A stretch of DNA of 64,000 nt from Vicinamibacteria bacterium (GTDB lineage: Bacteria; Acidobacteriota; Vicinamibacteria; Fen-336), in the NCBI GenBank assembly GCA_025994075.1, contig JAMQGV010000040.1:122357-186356 (forward strand), in the 5' to 3' direction. The notes below the pieces were generated by a model that was given only the letters and a program-made list of their open reading frames with translations, ran no database searches and was not told the DNA's origin. Of the stretch, positions 23,729 to 32,460 are shown piece after piece. The position numbers and the translations under genes were made by a program. How positions within the stretch are numbered: position 1 is the first letter of the stretch; each line of letters opens with the position of its first letter.

Positions 23729-25078
23729 ATGGGCGCTTCGCGTGACGTGGTCCGCATCGACGACGGGGAGGAGGCGCGGCTGACGCCGGGCGGGCCGCAC
23801 GCCGCCGTGATCGGCTCGCGCGGCTACCTGCCGCTCCGTTACCGCGAGGAGGGCACGCCGACGCGGGCCGCCTTCCCGGGCACCTGCGTCGTCTTCCCGT
23901 TCGCCGAGGACCAGTACGAGGTGGTCTCCGAGGAGGCCGAAGGCGACACGGTGACCTACGGCCTGCGCCCGTGGCCACCCGGCGAGGTCGTGCGCCAGGT
24001 CGTCGCCTACGGACCGCCGCTGGTGCGGGCGGCCCAGGCCGAGCGGCAGCGCGTTGCGCGGCGAAACCGGTCGGCGCCCTACCGCTGGCTGCTGGCGCCG
24101 CTGCTGGGTCTGCTGCCCGAGGAGCGCCAGGCGCGCGCCTGTGACGCGGTCGGTCTGCCCGTCGGCCAGGCGACGCTGGCCTCGGGCGCCGTCGAGGCCG
24201 CGACGCTGTACCTCCTCTTCAACAGCGCGATCGCCCCGGCTCGCGAGACCGATGTCGGGATCGACGTCTGGTTCTGGGCCGTGATCGTGCCCGCGGTCGT
24301 GGGCGGCGTGATCCTGACCGCGGCGTGGCGGGCGCTGTGGGGCCTGGTGCTGGGCGAGGCGGCCGGGTCGGCCCTGCTGTGGCCGTTCTTCGCGCTGTTC
24401 GACGGCGCCCGAGCCCGGCTCCACGACCCGACGCTCGTGCCGCTCACCCGCTCCGCGTTCTGGACCCGGCTGGCGCTGCCCGACCGCGTGGTCCGCGAGC
24501 GCGCCGGCACGGTGCTGATCCGCTCGCTGCTGCCCCACCTCTCGTGGGAGTCGGCGCGCCGCGTGCGCTTCGGCGACGACTGGTGGGAAGTGGAGACGCT
24601 GCCGCCGGCGCGCGAGCGCGGTCGCCTGATCCACCAGTACCGGCTCTCGCCGCCTCCTGACCCCGGACCGGGACCGGCGCCGCACTCCTACACCGACGAG
24701 GTGATGGCCGGCGTCCGGCGCGACTGGGAGGACCTGCTGACGGCCGGCGCCGGGCCGCTGCTGGTGATGCTTCCGGAAGCCGTGCAGCAGCGCGCCTTCG
24801 CCGCGCGCGGCGGACCGGGCGCGGCGCGGACCCTGACGATCGCGACCGCGGTGGGCCAGATCGCATTCGCGGTCTGGCTGCTCGGCTCGGGCCTGGCCGG
24901 CTCGCTGCTGGTTGCCGCCTGGTGTGGAGGCGAAGGAGCGTTCCGCCTGCATCGCGCCGCGACCGGCCGCTTCGGCCCCAGCCTGCTCGGGCACGCCTTC
25001 GCCGACCTGCTGCCGCCGGAGCGCGAGGCCTACCACGCCCACCGCGACGCCGAGGCCCGCGCGCTGCGCGGGGCGTGA
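23729..25078 (+). CDS. Uncharacterised polytopic membrane protein
   Basis: 449 residues from ATG at 23729. A soluble N-terminal part (1-105, with PGTCVVFPFAEDQYEVV) is followed by hydrophobic segments at about 150-165, 178-200 and 205-230, a soluble segment with FGDDWWEVETLP, and two more near the C-terminus (about 365-400). The pattern of a cytosolic domain repeating motifs such as LLPEERQAR and LLPPEREAY suggests internal similarity between the N- and C-terminal halves. I recognise no family and no catalytic motif. It is divergent from kgd and convergent with a lipase-like gene, three bases apart. Confidence 0.6.
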   Translation: MGASRDVVRIDDGEEARLTPGGPHAAVIGSRGYLPLRYREEGTPTRAAFPGTCVVFPFAEDQYEVVSEEAEGDTVTYGLRPWPPGEVVRQVVAYGPPLVRAAQAERQRVARRNRSAPYRWLLAPLLGLLPEERQARACDAVGLPVGQATLASGAVEAATLYLLFNSAIAPARETDVGIDVWFWAVIVPAVVGGVILTAAWRALWGLVLGEAAGSALLWPFFALFDGARARLHDPTLVPLTRSAFWTRLALPDRVVRERAGTVLIRSLLPHLSWESARRVRFGDDWWEVETLPPARERGRLIHQYRLSPPPDPGPGPAPHSYTDEVMAGVRRDWEDLLTAGAGPLLVMLPEAVQQRAFAARGGPGAARTLTIATAVGQIAFAVWLLGSGLAGSLLVAAWCGGEGAFRLHRAATGRFGPSLLGHAFADLLPPEREAYHAHRDAEARALRGA

Positions 25079-25081
25079 AGC

Positions 25082-25711
25082 TCAGGCGCGGGCGAAGCGC
25101 CCGTCGCGCAGGAACGCGACCACCTCGCGGGCGAGCCGTCGCGACAGCAGCATCGCCGCGTGCGAGTGGTGCAGCTCGAGCTGGTCGGCCGCCCCGTCGA
25201 GCCGGGTCTCGGCCACCGACACCGCGCCGTCGCTCGGGCCCGCGAGGCCACCGAGCAGGCGGCCGAGCCCGATCGCCCGCGTGCCCGCGATCACGCCGAC
25301 CGCTCCGCGCACGTCCCAGGCGAGCTCGCGTCCGACCAGGTCGCCCTCGGCGGCGAAGCGCAGCAGGCGGCGCATCCAGGGCCGGGCGGCGGCGCGGGCG
25401 GCGACGGCGCTGCCGCGGACCGGCGAGCCCAGCAGCACCGCGCGGCCGATCGCCACGCCGGGGTGGTCGCGCAGCATGCGGAGGACTACGAGTCCGCCCA
25501 TCGAGTGCGCGACCAGGTGCACGGGGCCCCGCTCCGCGCAGAACCGGGCGAGGCTCGCCGCGTGGTCGGCCAGCGGGCGCGCGGTCGAGCGATAGCGGAA
25601 GCGGGCGGTGCCGAAGCCGGCGCGGGCGACCCGCCAGCGCAGCGGCGCCAGCTCGAGGCCCGTCATGAACAGGCCGTGCACGAAGACGACGACCGGCCCG
25701 CCTGCGCTCAC
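25082..25711 (-). CDS. Alpha/beta hydrolase (lipase/PGAP1-like)
   Basis: 209 residues. Motifs: oxyanion loop VHGLFM (11-16), nucleophile elbow AHSMGG with Ser70, acidic residue in PSDGAVS (about 160) and His in HHSHAAML (about 182). The small size and the HSMGG elbow resemble triacylglycerol lipase / esterase_lipase proteins. There is no signal peptide. It sits ten bases downstream of lpxA on the same strand, so the two are probably co-transcribed, which hints at a lipid or acyl substrate. Its actual substrate is unknown. Confidence 0.85.
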   Translation of the reverse strand: MSAGGPVVVFVHGLFMTGLELAPLRWRVARAGFGTARFRYRSTARPLADHAASLARFCAERGPVHLVAHSMGGLVVLRMLRDHPGVAIGRAVLLGSPVRGSAVAARAAARPWMRRLLRFAAEGDLVGRELAWDVRGAVGVIAGTRAIGLGRLLGGLAGPSDGAVSVAETRLDGAADQLELHHSHAAMLLSRRLAREVVAFLRDGRFARA

Positions 25712-25721
25712 CGCGCCGGCG

Positions 25722-26513
25722 CTACTCGCCGGCCGCGCCGGACCCGCGGCGGTGGGCGAAGCCGCGCTTGCCGCCGCGCACGAAGGCGGCGATCTCCGCG
25801 GAAAGAGCGCCGCCGAGGGCGTCGACCTCGCGCAGCGCCGCCTCGCGCCCGAGCCCCGCGCGCAGCAGCAGGCGGTAGCTCTCGCGCACCTCGCGCAGCT
25901 CGCCGGCCGAGAAGCCGGCGCGGCGCAGGCCGATCGCGTTGATCCCGCGCCAGCGGGCCGGCACGCCGTCGAGGATCGAGAACGGCAGCGCGTCCTGCAC
26001 GAGCTTGGCGTTGCCGGCGACCATCGCCTGGCGGCCGACGCGGCAGAACTGGTGGATCACCACGCCGCCCGAGACGAACGCCTTGTCCCCCACGTGGACG
26101 TGGCCCGCGAGCGCCGCGTTGTTGGCGGCGATCACGCCGTCGCCGAGCACGTCGTCGTGGGCGACGTGGACGTAGGCCATCAGGTAGCAGCCACGGCCGA
26201 CGCGGGTGGCGCTGCCCGGCTTCGAGCCGCGGTGGATGGTCACGCCCTCGCGCAGCACGCTGCCGTCGCCGACCTCGGCCGTGCTCTCGCACGGCTGGAA
26301 GGTCAGGTCCTGGGGGTCGCCGCCGATCACGGCGCCCTCGTGGACGACCACGCCGCGGCCGAGGCGGGCGTGGGGCTTCAGCACGGCGTGGGCGCGGATC
26401 TCGCAGCCCTCGCCGGCGACGGCGCCGGCTTCGATCACGGCGAACGGACCGACGGTGACGCCGTCGGCGAGGCGGGCGGCAGGGTCGACGCTGGCCAGCG
26501 GGTGCACGCTCAT
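25722..26513 (-). CDS. lpxA: UDP-N-acetylglucosamine O-acyltransferase LpxA
   Basis: 263 residues from ATG at 26513. The first 190 residues are left-handed beta-helix hexapeptide repeats (VGPFAVIEAGAVAGEG, GVVVHEGAVIGGDPQD). The conserved active-site segment YVHVAHDDVLGDG (His about 116-119) is followed by IAANNAALAGHV and HQFCRVGRQAMVAG, as in LpxA. The C-terminal helical part (NAIGLRRAGFS) also matches. It transfers a hydroxyacyl chain from acyl carrier protein to UDP-GlcNAc, the first step of lipid A synthesis in the cytosol, so the host makes LPS. LpxC/LpxD/FabZ genes are not adjacent. Confidence 0.95.
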   Translation of the reverse strand: MSVHPLASVDPAARLADGVTVGPFAVIEAGAVAGEGCEIRAHAVLKPHARLGRGVVVHEGAVIGGDPQDLTFQPCESTAEVGDGSVLREGVTIHRGSKPGSATRVGRGCYLMAYVHVAHDDVLGDGVIAANNAALAGHVHVGDKAFVSGGVVIHQFCRVGRQAMVAGNAKLVQDALPFSILDGVPARWRGINAIGLRRAGFSAGELREVRESYRLLLRAGLGREAALREVDALGGALSAEIAAFVRGGKRGFAHRRGSGAAGE

Positions 26514-26577
26514 GGCGGCGGGAGGATAACGCCGCGGGCCGTTCGGCCCGCAGCCGGGCGACCGCGGCCGGAGGGAG

Positions 26578-26583
26578 TAGGAT
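26578..26583 (+). promoter_or_regulatory. -10-like element upstream of the potassium channel gene
   Basis: TAGGAT, 30 bases before the ATG at 26614. It is in the 100-base divergent gap with lpxA. No clear -35 is visible. Confidence 0.35.
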
Positions 26584-26613
26584 CCAGGTCGACGTTCACG
26601 CGGGATCTCCTTC

Positions 26614-27819
26614 ATGCGCTTCCGCCTCCCCGACGTGCGCGAGAGCCTGCGCCACGAGTACGAGCTGGCGCGGCAGACGTGGAAGCGGCTGCAGGCGGAG
26701 GACGTGCCGCGGCTGATCGTGCACTTCGGCATCGTGCTCGTGGTGGGCGGCGTCGCGATGCTGTTCATCGAGCGCGACCGCAACCCCGCCTTCCACTCGC
26801 TGGAGGACGGGCTGTGGTGGGCGCTCGTCACCCTCACCACCATCGGCTACGGCGACAAGTACCCCGTCACGACGCTCGGCCACGTCGTGGGGGCGATGGT
26901 GGTCGTCTTCGGCGTCGGCATGGTCGGCGTGGTCACGGCCAAGATCGCCACGATCCTGGTCGAGGAGCGCCTGAAGGAGGCCCGCGGCTTGAGCGACGCA
27001 TCCCGCCTCGACGGTCACGTCGTCATCCTCGGCTGGAAGCCGGACATGCACCTGCTGGTCGACGAGATGCTGCGCGTCAACCCGCGGCTGAAGCCCGCGC
27101 GGCTGGTGCTGGTCAGCCTCGCCGACGAGGTCCAGGGCGAGCAGTTGCGCGATCGCTTCCCCGGCCTCGTGTTCCTCCACGGCGACGTCGTCGACCCGCT
27201 GGTGCTGAAGCGGGCCGGCGTCGACCGCGCCGCCAAGGTGATCCTGCTCGCCGACGAGAGCGGCGGGCGCCGCGCCGAGGAGATCGACGCCCGCACCGTG
27301 ATGGCGGCGATGACGGTGTCCTCGATGGCGCCCGGCGTGTACAAGTGCGCGGAGATCCTCGACCGCAAGTACGCCGAGCACCTGCGGCTGGCGCGCTGCG
27401 ACGAGATGATCCTGTCGCGCGAGTACGCCCGCTTCCTGCTGGTCAGCTCGACCGTGTCCGAGGGCATCGCCCACGTGCTGCACGACCTGATCGACGTCTC
27501 CGACGACAGCGGGCTGGCGACGCTCGCGGTGCCGCCCGAGTTCGTGGGGCGCACGTTCGGCGAGCTGGCGGCCCACCTGCGGACCAGGGGCCGGATGCTG
27601 ATCGGCCTGCTGCTCGACACCGGGCGCGCCTCGGAGATCAAGCTGGAGGCGCTGCGCGAGGCGCAGAAGACCGCGGACGTCGCCACCCTCGTCGCCAACC
27701 TGCGCCGGGTCAAGCAGCTCGAGCCCAACCGGCCGCTGCTGAACCCGCCCGACGACCACGTGATCGAAGGCCACGCGCTGGCGATCACGATCGGCCGCAC
27801 CCGGCCGGAGCCCGCGTGA
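26614..27819 (+). CDS. RCK-domain potassium channel (MthK/TrkA-N type)
   Basis: 401 residues. One helix (IVHFGIVLVVGGVAMLFI), pore loop, selectivity filter TTIGYGD (about 78-84) and a second helix (VVGAMVVVFGVGMVGVVTAKIA) make a two-TM channel. Then an RCK/TrkA-N Rossmann domain (about 135-260, GHVVILGWKPDM) and a C-terminal TrkA-C-like domain (LATLAVPPEFVGRTFGELAAHL). Such channels pass K+ and are gated by ligands bound to the RCK ring. Its stop overlaps the start of a separate cyclic-nucleotide-binding protein (GTGA), so the two are made together. Confidence 0.93.
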   Translation: MRFRLPDVRESLRHEYELARQTWKRLQAEDVPRLIVHFGIVLVVGGVAMLFIERDRNPAFHSLEDGLWWALVTLTTIGYGDKYPVTTLGHVVGAMVVVFGVGMVGVVTAKIATILVEERLKEARGLSDASRLDGHVVILGWKPDMHLLVDEMLRVNPRLKPARLVLVSLADEVQGEQLRDRFPGLVFLHGDVVDPLVLKRAGVDRAAKVILLADESGGRRAEEIDARTVMAAMTVSSMAPGVYKCAEILDRKYAEHLRLARCDEMILSREYARFLLVSSTVSEGIAHVLHDLIDVSDDSGLATLAVPPEFVGRTFGELAAHLRTRGRMLIGLLLDTGRASEIKLEALREAQKTADVATLVANLRRVKQLEPNRPLLNPPDDHVIEGHALAITIGRTRPEPA

Positions 27820-28295
27820 AGGAGCGGCTCGCGCAGTCGCCGCTGTTCGCCGACCTCGAACCCGGGGCCGTCGAGGCGCTGGCCGCGGTGTTCGTCCACA
27901 GGCGCGCCGCTGCAGGCGAGGTGCTGGTGCGCGAGGGCGAGGAGGGCGACACGATGTTCGTGCTGCGCTCCGGCCGGGTGCGGGTCGAGAAGCGCACGCC
28001 CTACGCCGACACCTACACCGTGACGTTCCTCGACGGCGAGTCCGGGGGCTTCTTCGGCGAGCTGGCGCTGCTCGATCGCGAATTCCGCTCGGCCACGGTG
28101 GTCGCCGAGACCGACTGCGAGCTGCTGGTCGTCGGGCGCGAGGGCTTCCTCGCCTTCGGCGACCGGCACCCCGTGGCGGGCCTGCTGCTGACCCGGCGCA
28201 TCGCCCACCACCTTGCCGAACGCCTGCGCCGCACCAACCGCGACATGGTCACCCTGTTCACGGCCCTGGTCCAGGAGGTCGGCGAGCGCCTCTGA
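27816..28295 (+). CDS. Stand-alone cyclic-nucleotide-binding (CAP-like) protein
   Basis: 159 residues from GTG at 27816. The cNMP-binding beta-roll spans about 12-125: LFADLEPGAVEALA, LVREGEEGDTMFVLRSGRVRV, then the phosphate-binding cassette GGFFGELALLDREFRSATV. A C-terminal helix follows and there is no helix-turn-helix, so it is not a transcription factor. It is translationally coupled to the K+ channel and probably regulates it in trans, as the fused domain does in cyclic-nucleotide-gated channels. The Arg in FRSATV is where cNMP phosphate contacts are made. Confidence 0.88.
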   Translation: MKERLAQSPLFADLEPGAVEALAAVFVHRRAAAGEVLVREGEEGDTMFVLRSGRVRVEKRTPYADTYTVTFLDGESGGFFGELALLDREFRSATVVAETDCELLVVGREGFLAFGDRHPVAGLLLTRRIAHHLAERLRRTNRDMVTLFTALVQEVGERL

Positions 28296-28320
28296 GCTCC
28301 GCGGAAGGCGGCAGCCGGGA

Positions 28321-28326
28321 TAGGAT
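28321..28326 (+). promoter_or_regulatory. -10 element, leaderless-type
   Basis: TAGGAT nine bases before the ATG at 28336 with no purine-rich ribosome-binding site between. Confidence 0.45.
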
Positions 28327-28335
28327 CCCGTCCCC

Positions 28336-29487
28336 ATGCAGGCCCTCGGCCGCGCCCGCCTGATCGGCATCGCGCTCACGCTCCTGGCCCTGGCCGTGAC
28401 CCACGGCCCGACGCTGCGCGAGAACCTCGGGCGCCGGCACTGGGAAGACCGCCGCTTCTTCGTCCACAACCGGAACCACGTCCAGGGCTGGGGCGAGGCC
28501 TTCACCGTCTCCGGCGCCTGGCCCGGCCTCTACCGGCCGCTGTCGACCAACGCCTACTACCGCGCCGGCCGGCTCTACTGGGACAACCGGATCGAGGTGT
28601 ACCAGGCGATCAACGCGGCGCTGCTGGCCGGCACGGCCCTGATGCTGCTGGAGCTGTCGCTGCGGGTGCTGCCCCCGGTCGTCGCCTGGCTGCCACCGGT
28701 GCTGATGGCCTCGCGGCGAGCCAGCTCGCAACTCCCGGTCGAGAGCGCCGAGTTCCAGGGACTCGCCGCCGGCGCCTTCGCGCTGCTCGCGTTCCTGCTC
28801 TGGACCCGCGGCGTGGAGCGCCGGTCCTGGCTGCTCGAAATCACCGGCCTGCTCAGCCTCGCGGTCGCCCTGCTGTGCAAGGAGTCCGCGGTCTCGACGC
28901 TGGCGCTGCTCGCCCTCCACGGCGTCCTCTCGCGCTGGCCTGCCGCGGCCTGGAAGCGCTTCGCCGCGCCGGTGGCCCTCTGCGCGGCCTGGGCCCTGCT
29001 CTTCGTGCGCATGGTGGCGAGCTTCGAGGACCGGCAGCACACCGGCTTCGAGTACGAGGTCGGGGTCGGGATGCTGGCCCGGGTCGTCGGCTTCGCGCTG
29101 TTCTTCTGGAACGCCGCCGTGCGCGTCGACCCCGACGGCGAGGCCTGGCCGAACCTCGCGTTCTTCGAGGGCCCGGCCTTGCCGCTGGCGGCCGGGGCCG
29201 TGACGGCCGCACTCGCGGCGGCCGGCGCCGGCCTGGTGGCCCGGCTCCGCGGGGCGAGCCTGCGGCCCGGGCTGCAGGTGGCCACCTTCGGAGCACTGTG
29301 GTTCGCGATCGCGGCGCTGCCCTACGCGGTGATGCTCGACCGGATGTTCCCGCGCTACGCGCTCTTCCCGCACCTCGGACTCGCGCTGGCGGCCGGGGGC
29401 CTGCTGGCATTCGCGCTGGAGGTGGTGCGGGCCCGGCTCGCCATCGTCGCGCCGCGCGCGGGCCGCACGCCGCTGGCGACGTCCTGA
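28336..29487 (+). CDS. Polytopic membrane protein, GT-C glycosyltransferase-like
   Basis: 383 residues with about eight or nine membrane helices. The first periplasmic loop after TM1 carries acidic and aromatic residues (HWEDRRFFVHNRNHVQGWGEAF ... YRPLSTNAYY), in the position where PMT/ArnT-type GT-C enzymes hold their catalytic Asp/Glu, and the short RPLSTNAYY motif recalls TMTC/DUF1736-like proteins. This suggests transfer of a sugar from a polyprenyl-phosphate donor, but the evidence is weak. It is preceded by a leaderless-type promoter. Confidence 0.55.
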   Translation: MQALGRARLIGIALTLLALAVTHGPTLRENLGRRHWEDRRFFVHNRNHVQGWGEAFTVSGAWPGLYRPLSTNAYYRAGRLYWDNRIEVYQAINAALLAGTALMLLELSLRVLPPVVAWLPPVLMASRRASSQLPVESAEFQGLAAGAFALLAFLLWTRGVERRSWLLEITGLLSLAVALLCKESAVSTLALLALHGVLSRWPAAAWKRFAAPVALCAAWALLFVRMVASFEDRQHTGFEYEVGVGMLARVVGFALFFWNAAVRVDPDGEAWPNLAFFEGPALPLAAGAVTAALAAAGAGLVARLRGASLRPGLQVATFGALWFAIAALPYAVMLDRMFPRYALFPHLGLALAAGGLLAFALEVVRARLAIVAPRAGRTPLATS

Positions 29488-29532
29488 CGGCGGCCCGGTC
29501 GCCGCGACCGCGGCCGGCGCCGCCGTTTCCGC

Positions 29533-29538
29533 GATAAT
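29533..29538 (+). promoter_or_regulatory. -10 element of the M48 protease/PilB operon
   Basis: GATAAT, followed after 17 bases (including GGAGGGG) by the ATG at 29556. The flanking string GATAATCG also precedes the ROK and kinase genes. Confidence 0.5.
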
Positions 29539-29555
29539 CGCCGGCGGAGGGGCGG

Positions 29556-30449
29556 ATGCGGATCGGCAGGGCGGCGGGCGGCATGAGACGCGCGAGGCCC
29601 GGCGGCGGCGCGGGCGCGCGGGTCCTGATCGCGATCGCGATCGCGCTGTTCGCGCTGGTCCGCCACTACTCGCGCACCGAGGTCAACCCGGTGACCGGGG
29701 AGAAGCAGCGGGTGGCGCTGTCGACGTCGCAGGAGATCGCGCTCGGCGTGCAGGCCGCGCCGCGGATGGCCGCGAAGATGGGCGGCGTCGTGCCCGACGC
29801 CGACGCGAAGGCCGCGCTGGTCGACGAGCTGGGGGCGCGCCTCGTGCAGGCGAGCGGCGCCGACCGCAGCCCGTACCGCTTCGAGTTCCACCTGCTCGGC
29901 GACGACCGCACGGTCAACGCCTTCGCGCTGCCCGGCGGCCAGATCTTCGTCACCCGCGCCCTGTTCGACAGGATGGAGAACGAGGCCCAGCTCGCCGGCG
30001 TGATCGGCCACGAGATCGGCCACGTGATCCACCGCCACGGGGCCGAGCACATGGCGACCGCGGAGCTGGCCGGCGCGCTGTCGACCGCGGTCGGCGTCGG
30101 CGCCGCCGACGAGGGCGGCTCCGGGATGATGGCCCGGGCTGCCGCGCAGATGGCGGCGAAGATGCTCACCCTCAAGTACGGCCGCGCCGACGAGCTCGAG
30201 TCCGACGCGTTCGGGCTCGAGGCGCTGGTCCAGGCCGGGTACGACCCGGCCCAGATGCTGGGCGTGATGCGGGTGCTGGCCGAGGCCGGCGGCGGCCGCG
30301 GGCGCGGCACCGAGTTCCTCTCCACCCATCCCCACCCCGAGAGCCGCGTCGAGCAGATCCGGGCGTTCCTGGCGCAGCGCTTCCCCGAGCGGGGCCCGAG
30401 CGGCCTGCGCACCGGGCGCGAGCTGCCGGGCGCGAGGCGAGAGCGATGA
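29556..30449 (+). CDS. M48-family metalloprotease
   Basis: 297 residues; ATG follows GGAGGGGCGG. One N-terminal membrane segment (VLIAIAIALFALV), then a periplasmic M48 domain: zinc motif HEIGH (about 151-155, VIGHEIGHVIHRHGAEH), the third-ligand helix DELESDAFGLEALVQAGYDP and THPHPESRVEQIRAF. Like BepA/YcaL and Oma1 relatives, it is likely to degrade or chaperone misfolded envelope proteins. It is the first gene of a run whose genes overlap end to start up to 34041. Confidence 0.93.
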   Translation: MRIGRAAGGMRRARPGGGAGARVLIAIAIALFALVRHYSRTEVNPVTGEKQRVALSTSQEIALGVQAAPRMAAKMGGVVPDADAKAALVDELGARLVQASGADRSPYRFEFHLLGDDRTVNAFALPGGQIFVTRALFDRMENEAQLAGVIGHEIGHVIHRHGAEHMATAELAGALSTAVGVGAADEGGSGMMARAAAQMAAKMLTLKYGRADELESDAFGLEALVQAGYDPAQMLGVMRVLAEAGGGRGRGTEFLSTHPHPESRVEQIRAFLAQRFPERGPSGLRTGRELPGARRER

Positions 30450-32029
30450 GCGCGGCCGACGACGATCGGCTGCGGGCGCAGGCCGCAGCGCTGTGGCTGC
30501 CGTTCGACGCGCTCGAGGTGGTGCCCGACGACGCCGCGCTGTGGCGCGAGGCGCCGCTCGACCTGCTGGTGCGCTTCGACTGCGTGCCGCTCGCGCGCCG
30601 CGGCGGGCGCCTGGTGCTGGCCTTCGGCGGGCCCGTCGAGCTCTCGCGGATCGACGACGCCGAGCGGGCCCTGGGCCGGCCGATCGACGCGGTGATCGCG
30701 CCGGCGCGGCGGGTCGAGGAGGCCCTGCGCCGGCACCGCGGCGGCGACGCGCTGCTGGAGCGGGCCGGCGAGGCGCTGCGGCTCGAGCTCGTCTCCGACG
30801 ACGACGGCGAAGCGGGCGTCGACCTCGAGCGGCTGGGCGCGGCCGAGAGCCCGATCGTGCGGCTGGTGGACTCGCTGATCGTGGGCGCCATCGAGCGCCG
30901 CGCCTCCGACATCCACATCGAGACCAAGGACCGCGAGGTGCTCGCCAAGTACCGCATCGACGGCGTGCTCTACCCCGCGCTCGACCCGCTCGACAAGAAG
31001 CACCACGACACGATCCTGTCGCGCGTGAAGGTGATGGCGGAACTCGACATCGCCGAGAAGCGGGTGCCGCAGGACGGCCGCTTCCGGCTGCGGGTGGCGG
31101 GCCGCAAGATCGACTTCCGGGTCTCGATCATGCCGCAGGTGCACGGCGAAGACGCGGTGATCCGCGTGCTCGACAAGGAGTCGCTGTCGGCCGAGTTCCG
31201 GCGCCTGCGGCTCGACGTGCTCGGCTTCTCGGACACCGAGCTGCGCAAGATCCGCAAGTACGTCACCGAGCCCTACGGCATGGTGCTGGTCACCGGGCCG
31301 ACCGGGTCGGGCAAGACGACCACGCTGTACGCCGCGCTCTCCGAGATCGCGACGCCCGAGGACAAGATCATCACCATCGAGGACCCGGTCGAGTACCAGG
31401 TCCCGGGCGTGACCCAGGTGCCGGTCAACGAGAAGAAGGGCCTGACCTTCGCCCGCGGCCTGCGCTCGATCCTGCGCCACGACCCCGACAAGATCATGGT
31501 CGGCGAGGTGCGCGACCCGGAGACCGCGCAGATCGCGGTGCAGTCGGCGCTGACCGGCCACCTGGTGTTCACGACGGTCCACGCCAACAACGTGTTCGAC
31601 GTGATCGGCCGCTTCGTGCACATGGGCGTCGAGCCGTACAACTTCGTCTCCGCCCTCAACTGCATCCTGGCCCAGCGCCTGGTGCGGCTGCTGTGCGCGC
31701 AGTGCAAGCGGCCGGCCGCGCCCGACCCCGAGCTGCTGCGCGCCTCCGGGCTCGACCCCGAGGTCTACGGCGCGGAGCTGCGCCTGTTCGAGCCCGCGGG
31801 CTGCGAGGCCTGCGGCGGCACCGGCTTCCACGGCCGCACGGCAGTCGCCGAACTGCTGGAGATGTCGGACCGCATGCGCCAGCTCATCCTCGAGCGGCGC
31901 CCCGTGTCCGAGCTGAAGCAGGCCGCGCGCGAGGACGGCATGACGTTCCTGCGCGAGGCCGCGGTGGAGAAGGTGCTGTCCGGACAGACCACGTTGCGCG
32001 AGATCAACAAGGTCACGTTCGTCGAGTGA
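30446..32029 (+). CDS. GspE/PilB-family secretion/pilus assembly ATPase
   Basis: 527 residues. N-terminal MshEN-like region (1-120), then the N2 domain with SDIHIETKDREVLAKYRIDG, Walker A GPTGSGKTT (about 283), Asp box TIEDPVEYQ, Walker B GEVRDPETA, His box (TGHLVFTTVHANN) and a four-Cys zinc module, CAQC (about 416) and CEACGGTG (about 453). The family powers type II secretion or type IV pilus extension at the cytoplasmic membrane. No pilin, secretin or platform gene lies nearby, so it is an orphan here, coupled to M48 and hydrolase genes. Confidence 0.92.
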   Translation: MSAADDDRLRAQAAALWLPFDALEVVPDDAALWREAPLDLLVRFDCVPLARRGGRLVLAFGGPVELSRIDDAERALGRPIDAVIAPARRVEEALRRHRGGDALLERAGEALRLELVSDDDGEAGVDLERLGAAESPIVRLVDSLIVGAIERRASDIHIETKDREVLAKYRIDGVLYPALDPLDKKHHDTILSRVKVMAELDIAEKRVPQDGRFRLRVAGRKIDFRVSIMPQVHGEDAVIRVLDKESLSAEFRRLRLDVLGFSDTELRKIRKYVTEPYGMVLVTGPTGSGKTTTLYAALSEIATPEDKIITIEDPVEYQVPGVTQVPVNEKKGLTFARGLRSILRHDPDKIMVGEVRDPETAQIAVQSALTGHLVFTTVHANNVFDVIGRFVHMGVEPYNFVSALNCILAQRLVRLLCAQCKRPAAPDPELLRASGLDPEVYGAELRLFEPAGCEACGGTGFHGRTAVAELLEMSDRMRQLILERRPVSELKQAAREDGMTFLREAAVEKVLSGQTTLREINKVTFVE

Positions 32030-32460
32030 GCTTCCCGCAGGATGCGGCCACCGTCGCCGGCCTCGTCTACCTCTCGGTGTACCTGACGATCGGCGTGCTC
32101 GGCGTGCGGCAGGAGCTGGCGACGCCGAGCTGGCCGCGCGGCCTGTTCTTCGCGACACTGCCCGCCTTTCCGCTGTCCGCCGCCGGCGCCTTCTTCTGGC
32201 TCTCGGGCGTGCAGCCCGCCCAGTGGGGCGTCCCGTGGTGGCCGGTCTTCGCGTACGCGCTGGTGGCGGACCTGATCGAGCTGCCGTTCGCGGTGCGACG
32301 GCTGCGCGAGGAGGCGGCGCAGGATCCCGACGGCGAAGTGGAGCCCGGCGAGCGCAGCGCCGTGCCGGTGGTCGCGGCGCTGCTCGCGTTCGCGGTGTTC
32401 GAGCTGCCGTGCCTGTGGATGAACGCGCGGCTCGCGCTGCAGGGGCTCGGACTGGCGTGA
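32026..32460 (+). CDS. Small uncharacterised membrane protein
   Basis: 144 residues from a GTG overlapping the PilB-type ATPase stop. Helices at about 9-27, 38-58, 64-82 and 112-138; a short acidic loop (REEAAQDPDGEVEPGERS) separates the last two. No known motif. Tight coupling on both sides (GTGA before, TGATG after) says it is a real gene. Confidence 0.6.
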   Translation: MSFPQDAATVAGLVYLSVYLTIGVLGVRQELATPSWPRGLFFATLPAFPLSAAGAFFWLSGVQPAQWGVPWWPVFAYALVADLIELPFAVRRLREEAAQDPDGEVEPGERSAVPVVAALLAFAVFELPCLWMNARLALQGLGLA

